NCBI GenBank assembly: GCA_040264895.1
Contig: JBDQHL010000003.1
Location: 1-64,000, forward strand
DNA from: PGYR01 sp040264895
Lineage (GTDB): Bacteria > Bacteroidota > Ignavibacteria > Kapaibacteriales > UBA2268
Direction of reading: 5' to 3'
Length of the DNA: 64,000 bases
Shown: positions 16,711 through 25,856 of the stretch, one piece after another
Numbering within the stretch: the first letter of the stretch is position 1
How the letters are laid out: every line of letters starts with the position of its first letter
The notes under the pieces: model-generated
The model's database searches: none
What the model saw: the letters and a program-made list of their open reading frames with translations, nothing else
What the model was told of the DNA's origin: nothing
Made by a program: the position numbers and the translations under genes

Positions 16711-17754
16711 ATGAAAAAGAAGCTAAGTTTCTTAGACAATTACTTAACGCTATGGATATTTATTGCCATGGCGTTAGGTTTATTATTGGGATATTTCTTC
16801 CCTAGCTTGCCCGACATTATCAACTCTATGGGCGACGGCACAACTAACATACCAATAGCTATTGGACTTATTATAATGATGTATCCACCTTTGGCAAAAG
16901 TCAACTACAGACTTTTACCAAAAGTATTTCAAAATACAAAAATACTTTCTATATCACTATTACTCAACTGGGTTATTGGCCCTGTGCTGATGTTCGCATT
17001 AGCTTTAATCTTCCTGCAGGATTACCCTGAGTATATGGTAGGGCTTATTCTAATTGGGCTTGCTCGTTGTATAGCAATGGTGCTTGTGTGGAACGATTTG
17101 GCAGAGGGTAGCAGTGAATACGGAGCAGGACTCGTAGCTCTGAACAGTATATTCCAAGTATTTGCCTATAGCTTCTACGCTTGGTTATTTATAACTGTAC
17201 TGCCACCTTACTTCGGTTTCGAAGGAGCAATAGTGGATATATCGATTTCTGTGATCGCAGAAAGTGTTGCTATATATCTGGGTATTCCCTTTGCACTTGG
17301 TATTCTGAGTAGAGTAGTTCTTGTAAAAATGAAAGGTGAAGATTGGTATAACAACAAGTTTATACCTGCTGTGTCACCACTAACCTTAATAGCATTGCTA
17401 TTCACTATTGTAGTTATGTTCTCACTCAAAGGTGAGCTGATTGTAGAAATACCAATAGATGTACTAATAATAGCCGTGCCACTAATCATCTACTTCACAC
17501 TGATGTTCCTAGTCGGATTTTTCATTAGCAAGGCAGCTGGAGCGGACTATGACAAAAACGCTTCCATCGCATTCACGGCAGCTGGCAATAACTTCGAATT
17601 GGCTATTGCTGTGGCAATAGCAGTCTTTGGTCTGAACTCTGGGCAGGCATTTGCAGGGGTAATTGGGCCATTGGTCGAAGTACCAGCACTTATATTTTTA
17701 GTGAGGGTTTCGTTTTGGTTAAAAGATAAATATTATAGTAAAGAGGTAGCATAA
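16711..17754 (+). CDS. acr3: Arsenite efflux permease Acr3
   Basis: The membrane protein has 347 residues from the ATG at 16711 (the frame opens earlier, inside arsI) and about ten membrane segments. The Acr3 signatures are visible: the essential Cys in GLARCIAMVLVWND and the conserved Glu in GPLVEVPALIFLV. It exports As(OH)3 across the inner membrane. It starts one base after the arsI stop, and its own stop overlaps the arsC ATG by one base (TAATG), so expression is coupled. Confidence 0.96.
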   Translation: MKKKLSFLDNYLTLWIFIAMALGLLLGYFFPSLPDIINSMGDGTTNIPIAIGLIIMMYPPLAKVNYRLLPKVFQNTKILSISLLLNWVIGPVLMFALALIFLQDYPEYMVGLILIGLARCIAMVLVWNDLAEGSSEYGAGLVALNSIFQVFAYSFYAWLFITVLPPYFGFEGAIVDISISVIAESVAIYLGIPFALGILSRVVLVKMKGEDWYNNKFIPAVSPLTLIALLFTIVVMFSLKGELIVEIPIDVLIIAVPLIIYFTLMFLVGFFISKAAGADYDKNASIAFTAAGNNFELAIAVAIAVFGLNSGQAFAGVIGPLVEVPALIFLVRVSFWLKDKYYSKEVA

Positions 17755-18161
17755 TGAAAGTATTAATTCTATGTACGGGCAATTCGTGCCGTAGCCAAAT
17801 GGCAGAGGGTTTATTCAGACACCACTTGCCAGAAAGCAGTGAGGTATATTCCGCTGGAATAGAAGCACACGGAGTAAACCCAAATGCAATTATTGCAATG
17901 GCAGAAATTGGAATAGATTTAGGAAGCCATAGTTCAAACAAAATAGAAGATTTACCAAACCAGAGTTATGACTATGTAATAACGGTTTGTGACAACGCCG
18001 CTGAAAACTGCCCAATCCTCCCCGGCAACCACAAAACAATACATCACAGCTTTCCTGACCCAGCAAAAGCAACTGGCACTGAGTCAGAGATAAAACGAGA
18101 ATTTGCATCTGTCCGAGATATGATAGAAGAGTTTGTGAAGGATTTTGTGAGTAAATTGTAG
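17754..18161 (+). CDS. arsC: Arsenate reductase ArsC, thioredoxin-coupled type
   Basis: The 135-residue protein is of the low-molecular-weight phosphatase type. The phosphate-binding loop CTGNSCRS (C7-x5-R13) is followed by the redox pair C79 and C86 in TVCDNAAENCP, and SFPDPAKATG holds the general-acid Asp. It reduces arsenate to arsenite via a Cys relay regenerated by thioredoxin. As last gene of the operon it feeds arsenite to Acr3. A weak AACAAC/GTTGTT hairpin with a short T-rich tail follows the stop, but I do not call a terminator with confidence. Confidence 0.96.
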   Translation: MKVLILCTGNSCRSQMAEGLFRHHLPESSEVYSAGIEAHGVNPNAIIAMAEIGIDLGSHSSNKIEDLPNQSYDYVITVCDNAAENCPILPGNHKTIHHSFPDPAKATGTESEIKREFASVRDMIEEFVKDFVSKL

Positions 18162-18325
18162 TAACAACTTATTTTTTATCAATTAAATGTTGTTTTATAT
18201 TACAAGTCTCAATATTTGAAAAAATCTGTCATTCCTTGACTTCGTTTTTCTATTAGCCATAATAGCACATAAACTAACCTTTATTATTATTTATCGTTAT
18301 CTGCTGATAAATCCTTATTTTTTTC

Positions 18326-18333
18326 TATTTTTG
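18326..18333 (+). promoter_or_regulatory. Predicted -7 promoter element of glmS (TATTTTTG)
   Basis: TATTTTTG, 33 nt before the glmS ATG. No glmS ribozyme-like sequence was recognised between this element and the start. Confidence 0.45.
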
Positions 18334-18366
18334 TGAAAGCAAATAATAAAATCAGAGTAAAAAAAC

Positions 18367-20199
18367 ATGTGCGGAATAGTAGGTTATATCGGTAAGCAAA
18401 AAGCATCACACATTTTGATAAATGGTCTAAAACGTATGGAATACAGAGGCTATGATTCAGCTGGTTGGGCTATGATTGAAAATGAGAAACTAAACTTACT
18501 TAAAAATACTGGTAAAGTATCTCAACTAGACCGATTGACACCTCATGATATGATAAATTCTGATATAGGTATTGCTCATACCCGTTGGGCCACTCACGGT
18601 TTTCCGAATCATCTGAACGCACACCCCCACTTGGATAACTCAGAAAATATTGCAGTAGTTCACAATGGAATAATCGAAAACTACACACCACTAAAAACAA
18701 AGCTTGAAAAAGATGGTTATACATTTAGTTCTGATACAGATACCGAAGTATTAGCTGTATTCATTGGTGCGATATATGAGAAAGTAAATGATTTGGAAAA
18801 AGCTGTAAGAATAGCGCTATCTGAAATAGATGGTACATTCGGTATAGCAGTACTTTCATCTTATGAACCCGAAAAAATTATATGTGCACGTCACGGCAGC
18901 CCAATGGTTTTGGGTATTGGTGACGGAGAGTATATAGTAGCTTCTGATGCGGCTGCAATAATACAACACACAAACCAAGTAGTTTATCTTAACGATAACG
19001 AAATGGCGATAATCACTCGCGATGGATTTACTACAAAAACTATAGATAACGAAGACACTGAACACATAGTAGAAGAGATTAACTTCGATTTGGCTCAGAT
19101 AGAGAAAAGTGGTTATGATCACTTTATGCTAAAAGAAATACATGAGCAATCAGAGACTGTATTCAACTCATTTCGTGGGCGATTACTTGCAGATGTAGGT
19201 AATGTTAAATTAGGTGGGCTCAGTTCTGTTATGGACAAACTACGCAATACTAAGCGAATAATTATTACAGCATGTGGTACTTCTTGGCACTCGGGTATAG
19301 TTGGTGAATACATGATAGAGAAACTGGCGCAAATTCCAGTAGAAGTAGAGTATGCATCCGAATTCAGGTATCGTAATCCAATTATTGGTCCTGATGACAT
19401 AGTTTTTGCAATTTCTCAATCTGGTGAAACTCTCGATACATTGGCAGCAATTAAAGAAGCAAAGCAAAAAGGTGCTACTGTAATAGGAATAGTCAACGTA
19501 GTTGGTTCTACTATCGCCAGAGAGACTGAAGCAGGAGTTTATATTCATGCAGGTCCAGAAATTGGTGTTGCTTCTACAAAAGCATTCACATCGCAAATAA
19601 CTGTATTAGCATTAATAGCACTTATGTTAGGTAGAACTAGATATCTATCGCAGCCTGAAGGTCAAGCAATAGCAGAAGAAATGATGCTACTTCCTGAAAA
19701 AATACGTAAAGTATTGGCAGCAGAGAAAGAGATAAAAGAAATAGCTGAAAAGTATTACGAAAGCAAAAACTTCTTGTACTTAGGGCGTGGATTTAACTAC
19801 CCACTTGCCCTAGAAGGTGCACTGAAATTGAAAGAAATATCGTACATACACGCAGAGGGCTATCCAGCTGCAGAAATGAAACACGGCCCAATAGCACTAA
19901 TAGACGAGAATATGCCGGTTGTGTTCATAGCAACTAAGGATACTATATATGACAAGGTATTCTCAAATATAGAAGAAGTGAAAGCAAGAAAAGGAAAGAT
20001 AATTGCCATAGCTACCGAAGGTGATGAAAGAATTAAGAAAGTTGCTGACCACGTAATCTATGTACCTGAAGTAATGCCTATGCTCAACCCAATACTGTCA
20101 GTTGTGCCATTGCAACTATTAGCTTACCACATAGCACTTAAATTAGAGTGTGATGTAGATCAACCAAGGAACCTTGCTAAGAGCGTAACAGTGGAGTAA
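18367..20199 (+). CDS. glmS: Glutamine-fructose-6-phosphate aminotransferase (isomerizing)
   Basis: The 610 residues have the classical GlmS order: N-terminal glutaminase starting MCGIVGYIG with nucleophile Cys2, then two SIS isomerase domains (TACGTSWHSG; AISQSGETLDTLAA; TKAFTSQITVLAL) and the C-terminal DQPRNLAKSVTVE. It makes glucosamine-6-phosphate for peptidoglycan and LPS. It is monocistronic, with a promoter element upstream and a strong bidirectional terminator downstream. Confidence 0.99.
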   Translation: MCGIVGYIGKQKASHILINGLKRMEYRGYDSAGWAMIENEKLNLLKNTGKVSQLDRLTPHDMINSDIGIAHTRWATHGFPNHLNAHPHLDNSENIAVVHNGIIENYTPLKTKLEKDGYTFSSDTDTEVLAVFIGAIYEKVNDLEKAVRIALSEIDGTFGIAVLSSYEPEKIICARHGSPMVLGIGDGEYIVASDAAAIIQHTNQVVYLNDNEMAIITRDGFTTKTIDNEDTEHIVEEINFDLAQIEKSGYDHFMLKEIHEQSETVFNSFRGRLLADVGNVKLGGLSSVMDKLRNTKRIIITACGTSWHSGIVGEYMIEKLAQIPVEVEYASEFRYRNPIIGPDDIVFAISQSGETLDTLAAIKEAKQKGATVIGIVNVVGSTIARETEAGVYIHAGPEIGVASTKAFTSQITVLALIALMLGRTRYLSQPEGQAIAEEMMLLPEKIRKVLAAEKEIKEIAEKYYESKNFLYLGRGFNYPLALEGALKLKEISYIHAEGYPAAEMKHGPIALIDENMPVVFIATKDTIYDKVFSNIEEVKARKGKIIAIATEGDERIKKVADHVIYVPEVMPMLNPILSVVPLQLLAYHIALKLECDVDQPRNLAKSVTVE

Positions 20200-20240
20200 A
20201 TATTAGTAGATTTGTATGGTAATAGCTACCAAATTCTAGA

Positions 20241-20280
20241 AAAAAGGGTTCAGTTTAATTGAAAACTGAACCTTTTTTTT
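20241..20280. terminator. Bidirectional intrinsic terminator between glmS and the S9 peptidase gene
   Basis: A 10-bp perfect stem GGTTCAGTTT/AAACTGAACC (20247-20256 with 20263-20272) has five A on its left and eight T on its right, so it can end both convergent transcripts. Confidence 0.92.
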
Positions 20281-20288
20281 ATTCTATA

Positions 20289-22328
20289 TTAATTTTTCGT
20301 TTCGAGGATTTTCTCGTGTTCTAAATCATAAGGTGGCATTTCATCTATACCGTTGCCTTCCATTAGATAGAAGTCCATCCATCGCATTAGCCGTTTACCA
20401 TAATCAAGCTGTGCTGCTGATTTTTTGTTACCATGACCTTCTCCTGGATAAAAGACCAATCGAACAGGTGTTTCAGTTCGTGTCTTAATATATCGATATA
20501 GTTCCATAGACTGACTTGGGTTTACGCGCGTGTCTTCTTTTCCGTGCATAATAAGAATTGGAGTCTTAGCTTTATCCGTATGATAGATTGGGCTACGCTC
20601 GAGCATCCATTGCCATTTATCCCATGGGTAGTTACGTGCGTGTACATTATACATTTCCATTGGAATATCTGTTGTTCCAAATTTTGATAACTGATTTGAT
20701 ATACCAACGAACATAACACTAGCAGCAAAGTGTTCACTCAGGGCTGTTGCAGCCCATGCTGAAGCATAGCCACCATAAGACCCGCCAGTAATACCAACAC
20801 GATCTTTGTCTATAAGACCAATTTTATCAAAATGAGTAATCGCATCAACCAGGTCATTGAACTCTGCTCCTGCATAATCAGCTTGACCCATTTTACTAAA
20901 TTCTACACCACGACCAGTACTTCCTCGATAATTTGGGGAAAATACTACATAACCTTTGCTAGCTGCATATTTGATTGGATTTGAGTAACGATCTTTCCAT
21001 TCATTTGAAATGTGGGCTTCAGGACCTCCATGAATCATCATAATCATAGGGTAACGCTTACCCTTACTATAATCGTTAGGATAAATCAGTACACCGCCAA
21101 TTTCTAAACCATCACGTGCTTCGTAAGTTACAGCAACTTGTTTAGGAAATTCAACACCAGATAGATCAATTGAATATGTAAGTCGCTTTACTGAGCCATC
21201 TATTATGCTTACTACCTCCTGAGGATGCGATGAACTACCCGAAATACTTATAATATTCTGTCCACCGTTATCAATTGACAAACCCTTAACTACAGCAAGG
21301 TCTTGCTTCAGTAGTTGCTTATTTTCACTGTTTTTAGTATTTATTATACCTATTTCGCTGGTCATATTAACTTGCCCAATATAAACTAGGCTATTATCAT
21401 CAGTCCAATCAACATGACTCATGTGACCCATATAATTTTTAAGATATTCAGTTAGATTTCCATTGTCTGCGTTACCAACAAATAGTCTTCCAGCAGAAGG
21501 ATCATTTATATCCTCAGCACCAATTATTGCTACTTTTTTGCCATCGGGAGACCAACTAGCCATTCCCAATTTACCCTCAGTTCTAAATGATTGCTTCAAA
21601 CTTCCATTCAGGCCATAGATTTGATATTGAGAATTAGTATAATTATCATCAATCAATGGTGTGGGAGTTGTTCTAGTAAGAATTAAATTATTAGATGGAC
21701 TAAATTGTAAAGACAAAAAGTTTTTATCAATATCAATTAACTCAGGTTCTAAATCATCTGAATTTAAGTCAACTTTATATAGATGATTGAACTCATCTGA
21801 CTCTTCATAAATTTCTGCTTTAAAGCCTTTTGATTTTAAAGACTCCTCATGCTTTAATTGAGAACTCTTGGCAATAAAAACCAAAGTATTACCCTGACTG
21901 TTGATACTGTAAGAACCAATATTGTTATCATGACTTACTAATCTTACAGACTCTCCCCCATCAACAGGAATTCTATATATACTGCTATGTTTATCGTCAT
22001 TTCGCTTAGCAGTGTAATAAATATATTGCCCTTTTGGCCCCCAACTGACATTTGAAATATTTACATTTCCACTGATAAATTGGCGAGAATTTCCATCTAA
22101 GTCAGATATATGTAATTCAACATAATGACTCCCATCATCATCAATATATGGGATTCTGGGATTAACCAATGTATAGGCAACGTATTTCCCATTTGGAGAT
22201 ATTTCAGCTTGGCCTACATGGCTCAAGGTTACTGTTTCTTCAAGAGTAAGAGTCCTTGCCGTAGTTTGTGTAGTAGTAAATAATAAACTCACAAACAGAA
22301 GAGTAATCAATTTCATTAAGAGGTTCAT
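20289..22328 (-). CDS. S9 family prolyl oligopeptidase, secreted
   Basis: The 679-residue protein starts with a signal peptide (LITLLFVSLLFTTTQTTA). A TolB/PD40-type beta-propeller follows (repeats such as EISPNGKYVAYTL and ASWSPDGKKVAIIG), then a C-terminal alpha/beta-hydrolase. The catalytic Ser is in GGSYGGYASA, Asp in GKEDTRVNPSQS, His in PGEGHGN. It is probably a dipeptidyl- or acylaminoacyl-peptidase acting on peptides in the periplasm or outside. MKLITLL, four codons downstream, is an alternative start. It is monocistronic. Confidence 0.93.
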   Translation of the reverse strand: MNLLMKLITLLFVSLLFTTTQTTARTLTLEETVTLSHVGQAEISPNGKYVAYTLVNPRIPYIDDDGSHYVELHISDLDGNSRQFISGNVNISNVSWGPKGQYIYYTAKRNDDKHSSIYRIPVDGGESVRLVSHDNNIGSYSINSQGNTLVFIAKSSQLKHEESLKSKGFKAEIYEESDEFNHLYKVDLNSDDLEPELIDIDKNFLSLQFSPSNNLILTRTTPTPLIDDNYTNSQYQIYGLNGSLKQSFRTEGKLGMASWSPDGKKVAIIGAEDINDPSAGRLFVGNADNGNLTEYLKNYMGHMSHVDWTDDNSLVYIGQVNMTSEIGIINTKNSENKQLLKQDLAVVKGLSIDNGGQNIISISGSSSHPQEVVSIIDGSVKRLTYSIDLSGVEFPKQVAVTYEARDGLEIGGVLIYPNDYSKGKRYPMIMMIHGGPEAHISNEWKDRYSNPIKYAASKGYVVFSPNYRGSTGRGVEFSKMGQADYAGAEFNDLVDAITHFDKIGLIDKDRVGITGGSYGGYASAWAATALSEHFAASVMFVGISNQLSKFGTTDIPMEMYNVHARNYPWDKWQWMLERSPIYHTDKAKTPILIMHGKEDTRVNPSQSMELYRYIKTRTETPVRLVFYPGEGHGNKKSAAQLDYGKRLMRWMDFYLMEGNGIDEMPPYDLEHEKILETKN

Positions 22329-22724
22329 TGTGTTTCCTGTTTTTTTGAATGCTTATATTTTGTGATAATTGTAATGGAATTTTCTTTTTATCCGTCTGCG
22401 ACGATACTTCTATTAGCTTAGTGCAATTTTAACAGAAGCTCCTCATTAGCATCACTTACACAAGTTATTACTTGGTGAGCTAATTTGATTACCCGCCTAT
22501 ATTTTGTATTTTTGGGTTCAATAATTGTGGAGTATTTACTCTAATTATAATACAGAGTTTGAAAAAAGAATATGGAAAATAGAGTATATAAAGGTGGGTT
22601 AGATAGTAATATTAAATAATATAAATTGAATAATTAGATTGAGATAAAACTCCAATAAGCTCTTAAGACAAAGGATTGGAGTCTTTCAGCAATTATTAGA
22701 AAATATTAATTTCAAGAACAAAGA
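22329..22724. other. Intergenic region between two minus-strand genes
   Basis: The 396 bp hold the promoter region of the S9 peptidase gene and, at the right end, the probable terminator of the aldehyde dehydrogenase gene. No coding relic or TAnnTTTG element in the right orientation was found. Confidence 0.5.
22645..22682 (-). terminator. Probable terminator after the aldehyde dehydrogenase gene
   Basis: A perfect 8-bp stem ACTCCAAT/ATTGGAGT (22649-22656 with 22675-22682) with an 18-nt loop that contains CTTAAG is followed on the minus strand by TTTTATC. The T-tract is short, hence moderate confidence. Confidence 0.5.
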
Positions 22725-24176
22725 TTAATATTTTATGCAAACATTTTTTGGCTCTGTGAAAAAGTCCATAGCTTCAAATCCACCTTCGCGACCCATTCCA
22801 CTGTCTTTTACACCACCGAATGGGGTTCTTAAGTCACGTAGAAGCCAACAATTCACCCAAACTATACCAGAATGAAGTTGTTCAGCTACCCTATTAGCTC
22901 TACTAATATCTTGAGTCCAAACTGTAGCAGCTAATCCATACTTTACACTATTTGCGTATTCTAGCACCTCTTCTTCTGAGCTGAAGGGTTGTAATGTGAC
23001 AACTGGACCAAATATTTCCTCTTGATTAGTACGGCAATTGTGTCCTAATCCCTCTATCACAGTAGGTTCAATAAAGTACCCATTCTCACATCTTCCTTCT
23101 GGTCTAACAGCATTTCCACCAGCAAGCACTGTACCTCCCTCTTCTTTTGCTAACTCAACATATGATAGTACTTTTTCTTGGTGGTCTTTAGAAACCACCG
23201 CACCCAAATTACTTGTCTCATCACTTGGATCACCAACTTTTAGCTTCTTTACCTTGGCTACGAAGTCATCTCGGAATTTTTCATAAATCGACTCGTGAAT
23301 ATAGATGCGAGACCCACAAAGACATATTTGTCCTTGGTTAGCAAAGGAAGACATAACACTTGTTCTCAAAGCATTGTCATAGTCACAATCGTCGAAAATA
23401 ATATTAGGATTTTTTCCTCCAAGTTCAAGAGACATTTTCTTGAATTTTGGAGCTATTGTTCTTGCTATATGTTCTCCAGTCTTAGTTCCACCAGTGAACG
23501 AAATCGCCTTTATATCATCGTGGTCAACTATACTTTGACCTGCATTGGGACCATTCCCATGGACAATGTTTAACACTCCAGCTGGCAATCCAGCTTCTAC
23601 ACAAACTTCAGACAGCAAGTAAGCAGTCATTGGGGTAACCTCACTCGGCTTAGCTACTACAGTGTTACCTGTAGCGAGAGCAGGTGCAATCTTCCAAGTA
23701 AATAGATAGAGTGGTAGATTCCAAGGCGAAATACACCCAACAACACCCAATGGTTGTCGAAGTGTATAGTTAATAGCAGGCTTTTCTACCATATGGTGTG
23801 ACTGACTTCCAAAGTGCATTGCCGCAGTAGCATAGAACTTAAAGTTAGATTTTGCTCTTGGTATATCTACAGCTTTCGCTAGCTTTAATGGTTTACCATT
23901 GTCTCTGCTTTCTGCTTCCACAAACTCGTAGAATCGTTTGTCTATTCCGTCCGCTATTTTCATTATATAATCGTGGCGTGCCTCGTTCGATAATTTAGAC
24001 CACATTGGAAATGCTGCTTTAGCAGCAGCAACTGCTTTGTTAACATCATCTTCATCAGAGTCGGGTATCTGTGAGTAAACTTCACCAACAGCTGGGTCAT
24101 AGATATCTAAATAATTCTCATTAGCTGGGGCAATCAATTCGCCGTTTATATAATTTTTTAGTTTTAACATATTCAT
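22725..24176 (-). CDS. Aldehyde dehydrogenase (2-hydroxy/aminomuconic semialdehyde DH-like)
   Basis: This is a complete ALDH of 483 residues with an NAD-binding ISFTGGTKTG, the general base in SLELGGKNP and the catalytic Cys in NQGQICLCGSRI. The Cys-Leu-Cys-Gly context is typical of the 2-aminomuconate/2-hydroxymuconate semialdehyde dehydrogenase (ALDH8A1-like) branch, so oxidation of a ring-cleavage semialdehyde or a similar aldehyde is plausible. No other kynurenine or meta-cleavage genes are in the window, so the physiological substrate is open. It is monocistronic with its own promoter element and probable terminator. Confidence 0.9.
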   Translation of the reverse strand: MNMLKLKNYINGELIAPANENYLDIYDPAVGEVYSQIPDSDEDDVNKAVAAAKAAFPMWSKLSNEARHDYIMKIADGIDKRFYEFVEAESRDNGKPLKLAKAVDIPRAKSNFKFYATAAMHFGSQSHHMVEKPAINYTLRQPLGVVGCISPWNLPLYLFTWKIAPALATGNTVVAKPSEVTPMTAYLLSEVCVEAGLPAGVLNIVHGNGPNAGQSIVDHDDIKAISFTGGTKTGEHIARTIAPKFKKMSLELGGKNPNIIFDDCDYDNALRTSVMSSFANQGQICLCGSRIYIHESIYEKFRDDFVAKVKKLKVGDPSDETSNLGAVVSKDHQEKVLSYVELAKEEGGTVLAGGNAVRPEGRCENGYFIEPTVIEGLGHNCRTNQEEIFGPVVTLQPFSSEEEVLEYANSVKYGLAATVWTQDISRANRVAEQLHSGIVWVNCWLLRDLRTPFGGVKDSGMGREGGFEAMDFFTEPKNVCIKY

Positions 24177-24206
24177 TTCGTGGTTTTAATTTCAGTAGCA
24201 ATTATA

Positions 24207-24214
24207 CAAAAATA
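24207..24214 (-). promoter_or_regulatory. Predicted -7 promoter element of the aldehyde dehydrogenase gene (TATTTTTG)
   Basis: On the minus strand TATTTTTG lies 30 nt before the ATG. The rest of the 24177-24494 gap contains the ssb terminator and a GCAAA/TTTGC inverted repeat near 24356-24372; no gene relic is seen. Confidence 0.45.
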
Positions 24215-24440
24215 CGAAATATAATGGGATTTAATTAAGTGATTAACCCATTATATGTTTTATTAAATATTTATTGATTTAAGAAATAGGATTTTTTTAA
24301 AAAATTACAATTCAGTAAATATTACTACTACACAAAAGCATGACAAACAGATAGCAAATTTAACGTTTGCATCAGTGTATCCTCACTATATCACTAAGGT
24401 TGAGAAAAAAGGTAGAAAAATGGATAAAATATTAAGGACA

Positions 24441-24473
24441 AAATAAAAAGGTACCACCTATATGTAGTACCTT
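24441..24473 (-). terminator. Terminator after ssb
   Basis: A perfect 7-bp stem AAGGTAC/GTACCTT (24448-24454 with 24467-24473) is followed on the minus strand by TTTATTTTG. Confidence 0.65.
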
Positions 24474-24494
24474 AAGAAACTTTTATTTTTTTCA

Positions 24495-24932
24495 TCATTC
24501 TCCGAAACGAGAATCAAAATCACTATCTAAATCGTCATCCGCTCCTGAAAAATTATCTTCAAAATCGGAACTATCTTCGTTATTGCTTCTACCATTTTTT
24601 CTGTCTTCTAACACAAGCATATTGTCTGCTAATATTTCAACAACTTGTTTTCTATTTCCTTCGCTGTCTTCATAGTTTCTTGTTTGCAACCTACCTTCTA
24701 CATAGATTCTAGTACCCTTAGTTACTAGTTTATCTATTACTTTTGCTAGGCCTCGCCATGCGACTATAGTATGCCAATCAGTATGTTCTTTTAGATTTCC
24801 TTCTCTATCCTTCCAAGATTCAGATGTAGCCATTCTAAACGAAGTGACCGGCACGCCACCAGGTGTTTCTTTAAGTTCAGGTTGCTTACCAACATTCCCA
24901 ATCAACATTACCTTATTAAGTGTTCTAGACAT
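24495..24932 (-). CDS. ssb: Single-stranded DNA-binding protein
   Basis: The 145-residue protein opens with the SSB OB-fold (LNKVMLIGNVGKQPELK ... TSFRMATSE ... TDWHTIVAWRGLA ... YVEGRLQTRNYED). A short acidic tail follows. Unlike canonical SSBs, which end in DDDIPF, this one ends in DSRFGE, so the hydrophobic Pro-Phe tip that docks onto RecO, PriA or RecQ is missing. It could be a second SSB copy or a lineage variant. The start is ATG with GGGAGAAG upstream as ribosome binding site. A hairpin terminator follows. It is monocistronic, away from rpsF/rpsR. Confidence 0.95.
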   Translation of the reverse strand: MSRTLNKVMLIGNVGKQPELKETPGGVPVTSFRMATSESWKDREGNLKEHTDWHTIVAWRGLAKVIDKLVTKGTRIYVEGRLQTRNYEDSEGNRKQVVEILADNMLVLEDRKNGRSNNEDSSDFEDNFSGADDDLDSDFDSRFGE

Positions 24933-24995
24933 TTATCTTCTCCCGAGCTATTATTTTTGATTTCAACTTTTATCCTTTTCGATAGGATTTAATAT

Positions 24996-25027
24996 AAAAT
25001 AAAAAATTCCATTTATCAAATGGAATT
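24996..25027 (-). terminator. Terminator after the lipoprotein gene at 25177
   Basis: A perfect 10-bp stem AATTCCATTT/AAATGGAATT (25005-25014 with 25018-25027) with a 3-nt loop is followed on the minus strand by TTTTATTTT. It is about 150 bp beyond the gene's stop codon. Confidence 0.65.
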
Positions 25028-25176
25028 CCTTGTTAAAATTACAGTTTTAATTTGGGTCTAGCCTTCTATTTGGTTAAGACACATTTTAGTTTTCTGCCAT
25101 TTCCATTAAAATATTGTCCTTTCAATTTTACTTATCGGTGAGTTTTCATAATACTTTAATGTTTTTTTCATTTTTT

Positions 25177-25761
25177 TTACCATAAAGGCAAAGTTTCATA
25201 TAATTCACTTACATCAAAACTATAGATTTCTATCTCTGCTCCTTCTTCGGTAGCAAACAATGTATACTCAGTTCCAGGTATATCAGTTTTATGTCTAATT
25301 ATCGTATCACAATCTACTATCATAGTAGTATATTTTGCATCCTGAACTATTTGAAATTTCAATAATTCATCTACATTAATCTTCTTCTCTCTGTAACTAT
25401 ACAAGTATTTATCATTCTCATAAACATCAATCTTATCTGATTTGAATACTGCTTTTATACCTGCTTTCTTACCATCTGCTAAGGGTGAAGTCCTTTCAAC
25501 TACACTAAACTCAACTGACTTCACTGGCTTTAAGTAAAATGATTTTTTATATTGAGTTTCATCAAACATTCGAAGAGCAGTAACTGAGCTCTCTTCTATT
25601 CTTAGTGCATCGTCAGCAATCAAGTTAACCGTAAGTGGATTGTCAGCTCTGTAGCCAACTACAGCAGGAAACATAACACTTCTAAACTTGTTCATCACAA
25701 ATGTATCAGAGGCACATGAAGTGATTAATAACGATAATATAACTATTGTAATAGGTTTCAT
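25177..25761 (-). CDS. Lipoprotein of unknown function
   Basis: From the ATG at 25761 the protein has 194 residues and begins with a lipoprotein signal, MKPITIVILSLLITSCAS, lipobox ITSC. The frame is open to a TTG at 25785, which would add a non-signal-like N-terminus. The mature part has strand-rich segments with a YLYSYREKKI stretch and no motif that I can name. It looks like a periplasmic, membrane-anchored domain of the concanavalin-like or DUF-type seen in Bacteroidota, but I cannot assign it. It is divergent from the serine hydrolase gene. Confidence 0.65.
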   Translation of the reverse strand: MKPITIVILSLLITSCASDTFVMNKFRSVMFPAVVGYRADNPLTVNLIADDALRIEESSVTALRMFDETQYKKSFYLKPVKSVEFSVVERTSPLADGKKAGIKAVFKSDKIDVYENDKYLYSYREKKINVDELLKFQIVQDAKYTTMIVDCDTIIRHKTDIPGTEYTLFATEEGAEIEIYSFDVSELYETLPLW

Positions 25762-25856
25762 TAAATTATTGTAATTTAGTTGCAAGGTTAAATTTAGAAA
25801 AAATTTATTTCACTTTCAAAAAATTTCAATCTTCTTTAAACTATTTCAAAATATTT

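Noticed and set aside
18162..18215. Terminator of the ars operon (AACAAC/GTTGTT)
   Set aside because: Only a 6-bp A/T-rich stem with a long loop; too weak to call.
18334..18366. glmS ribozyme
   Set aside because: The predicted leader is only about 30 nt long and has no ribozyme-like sequence.
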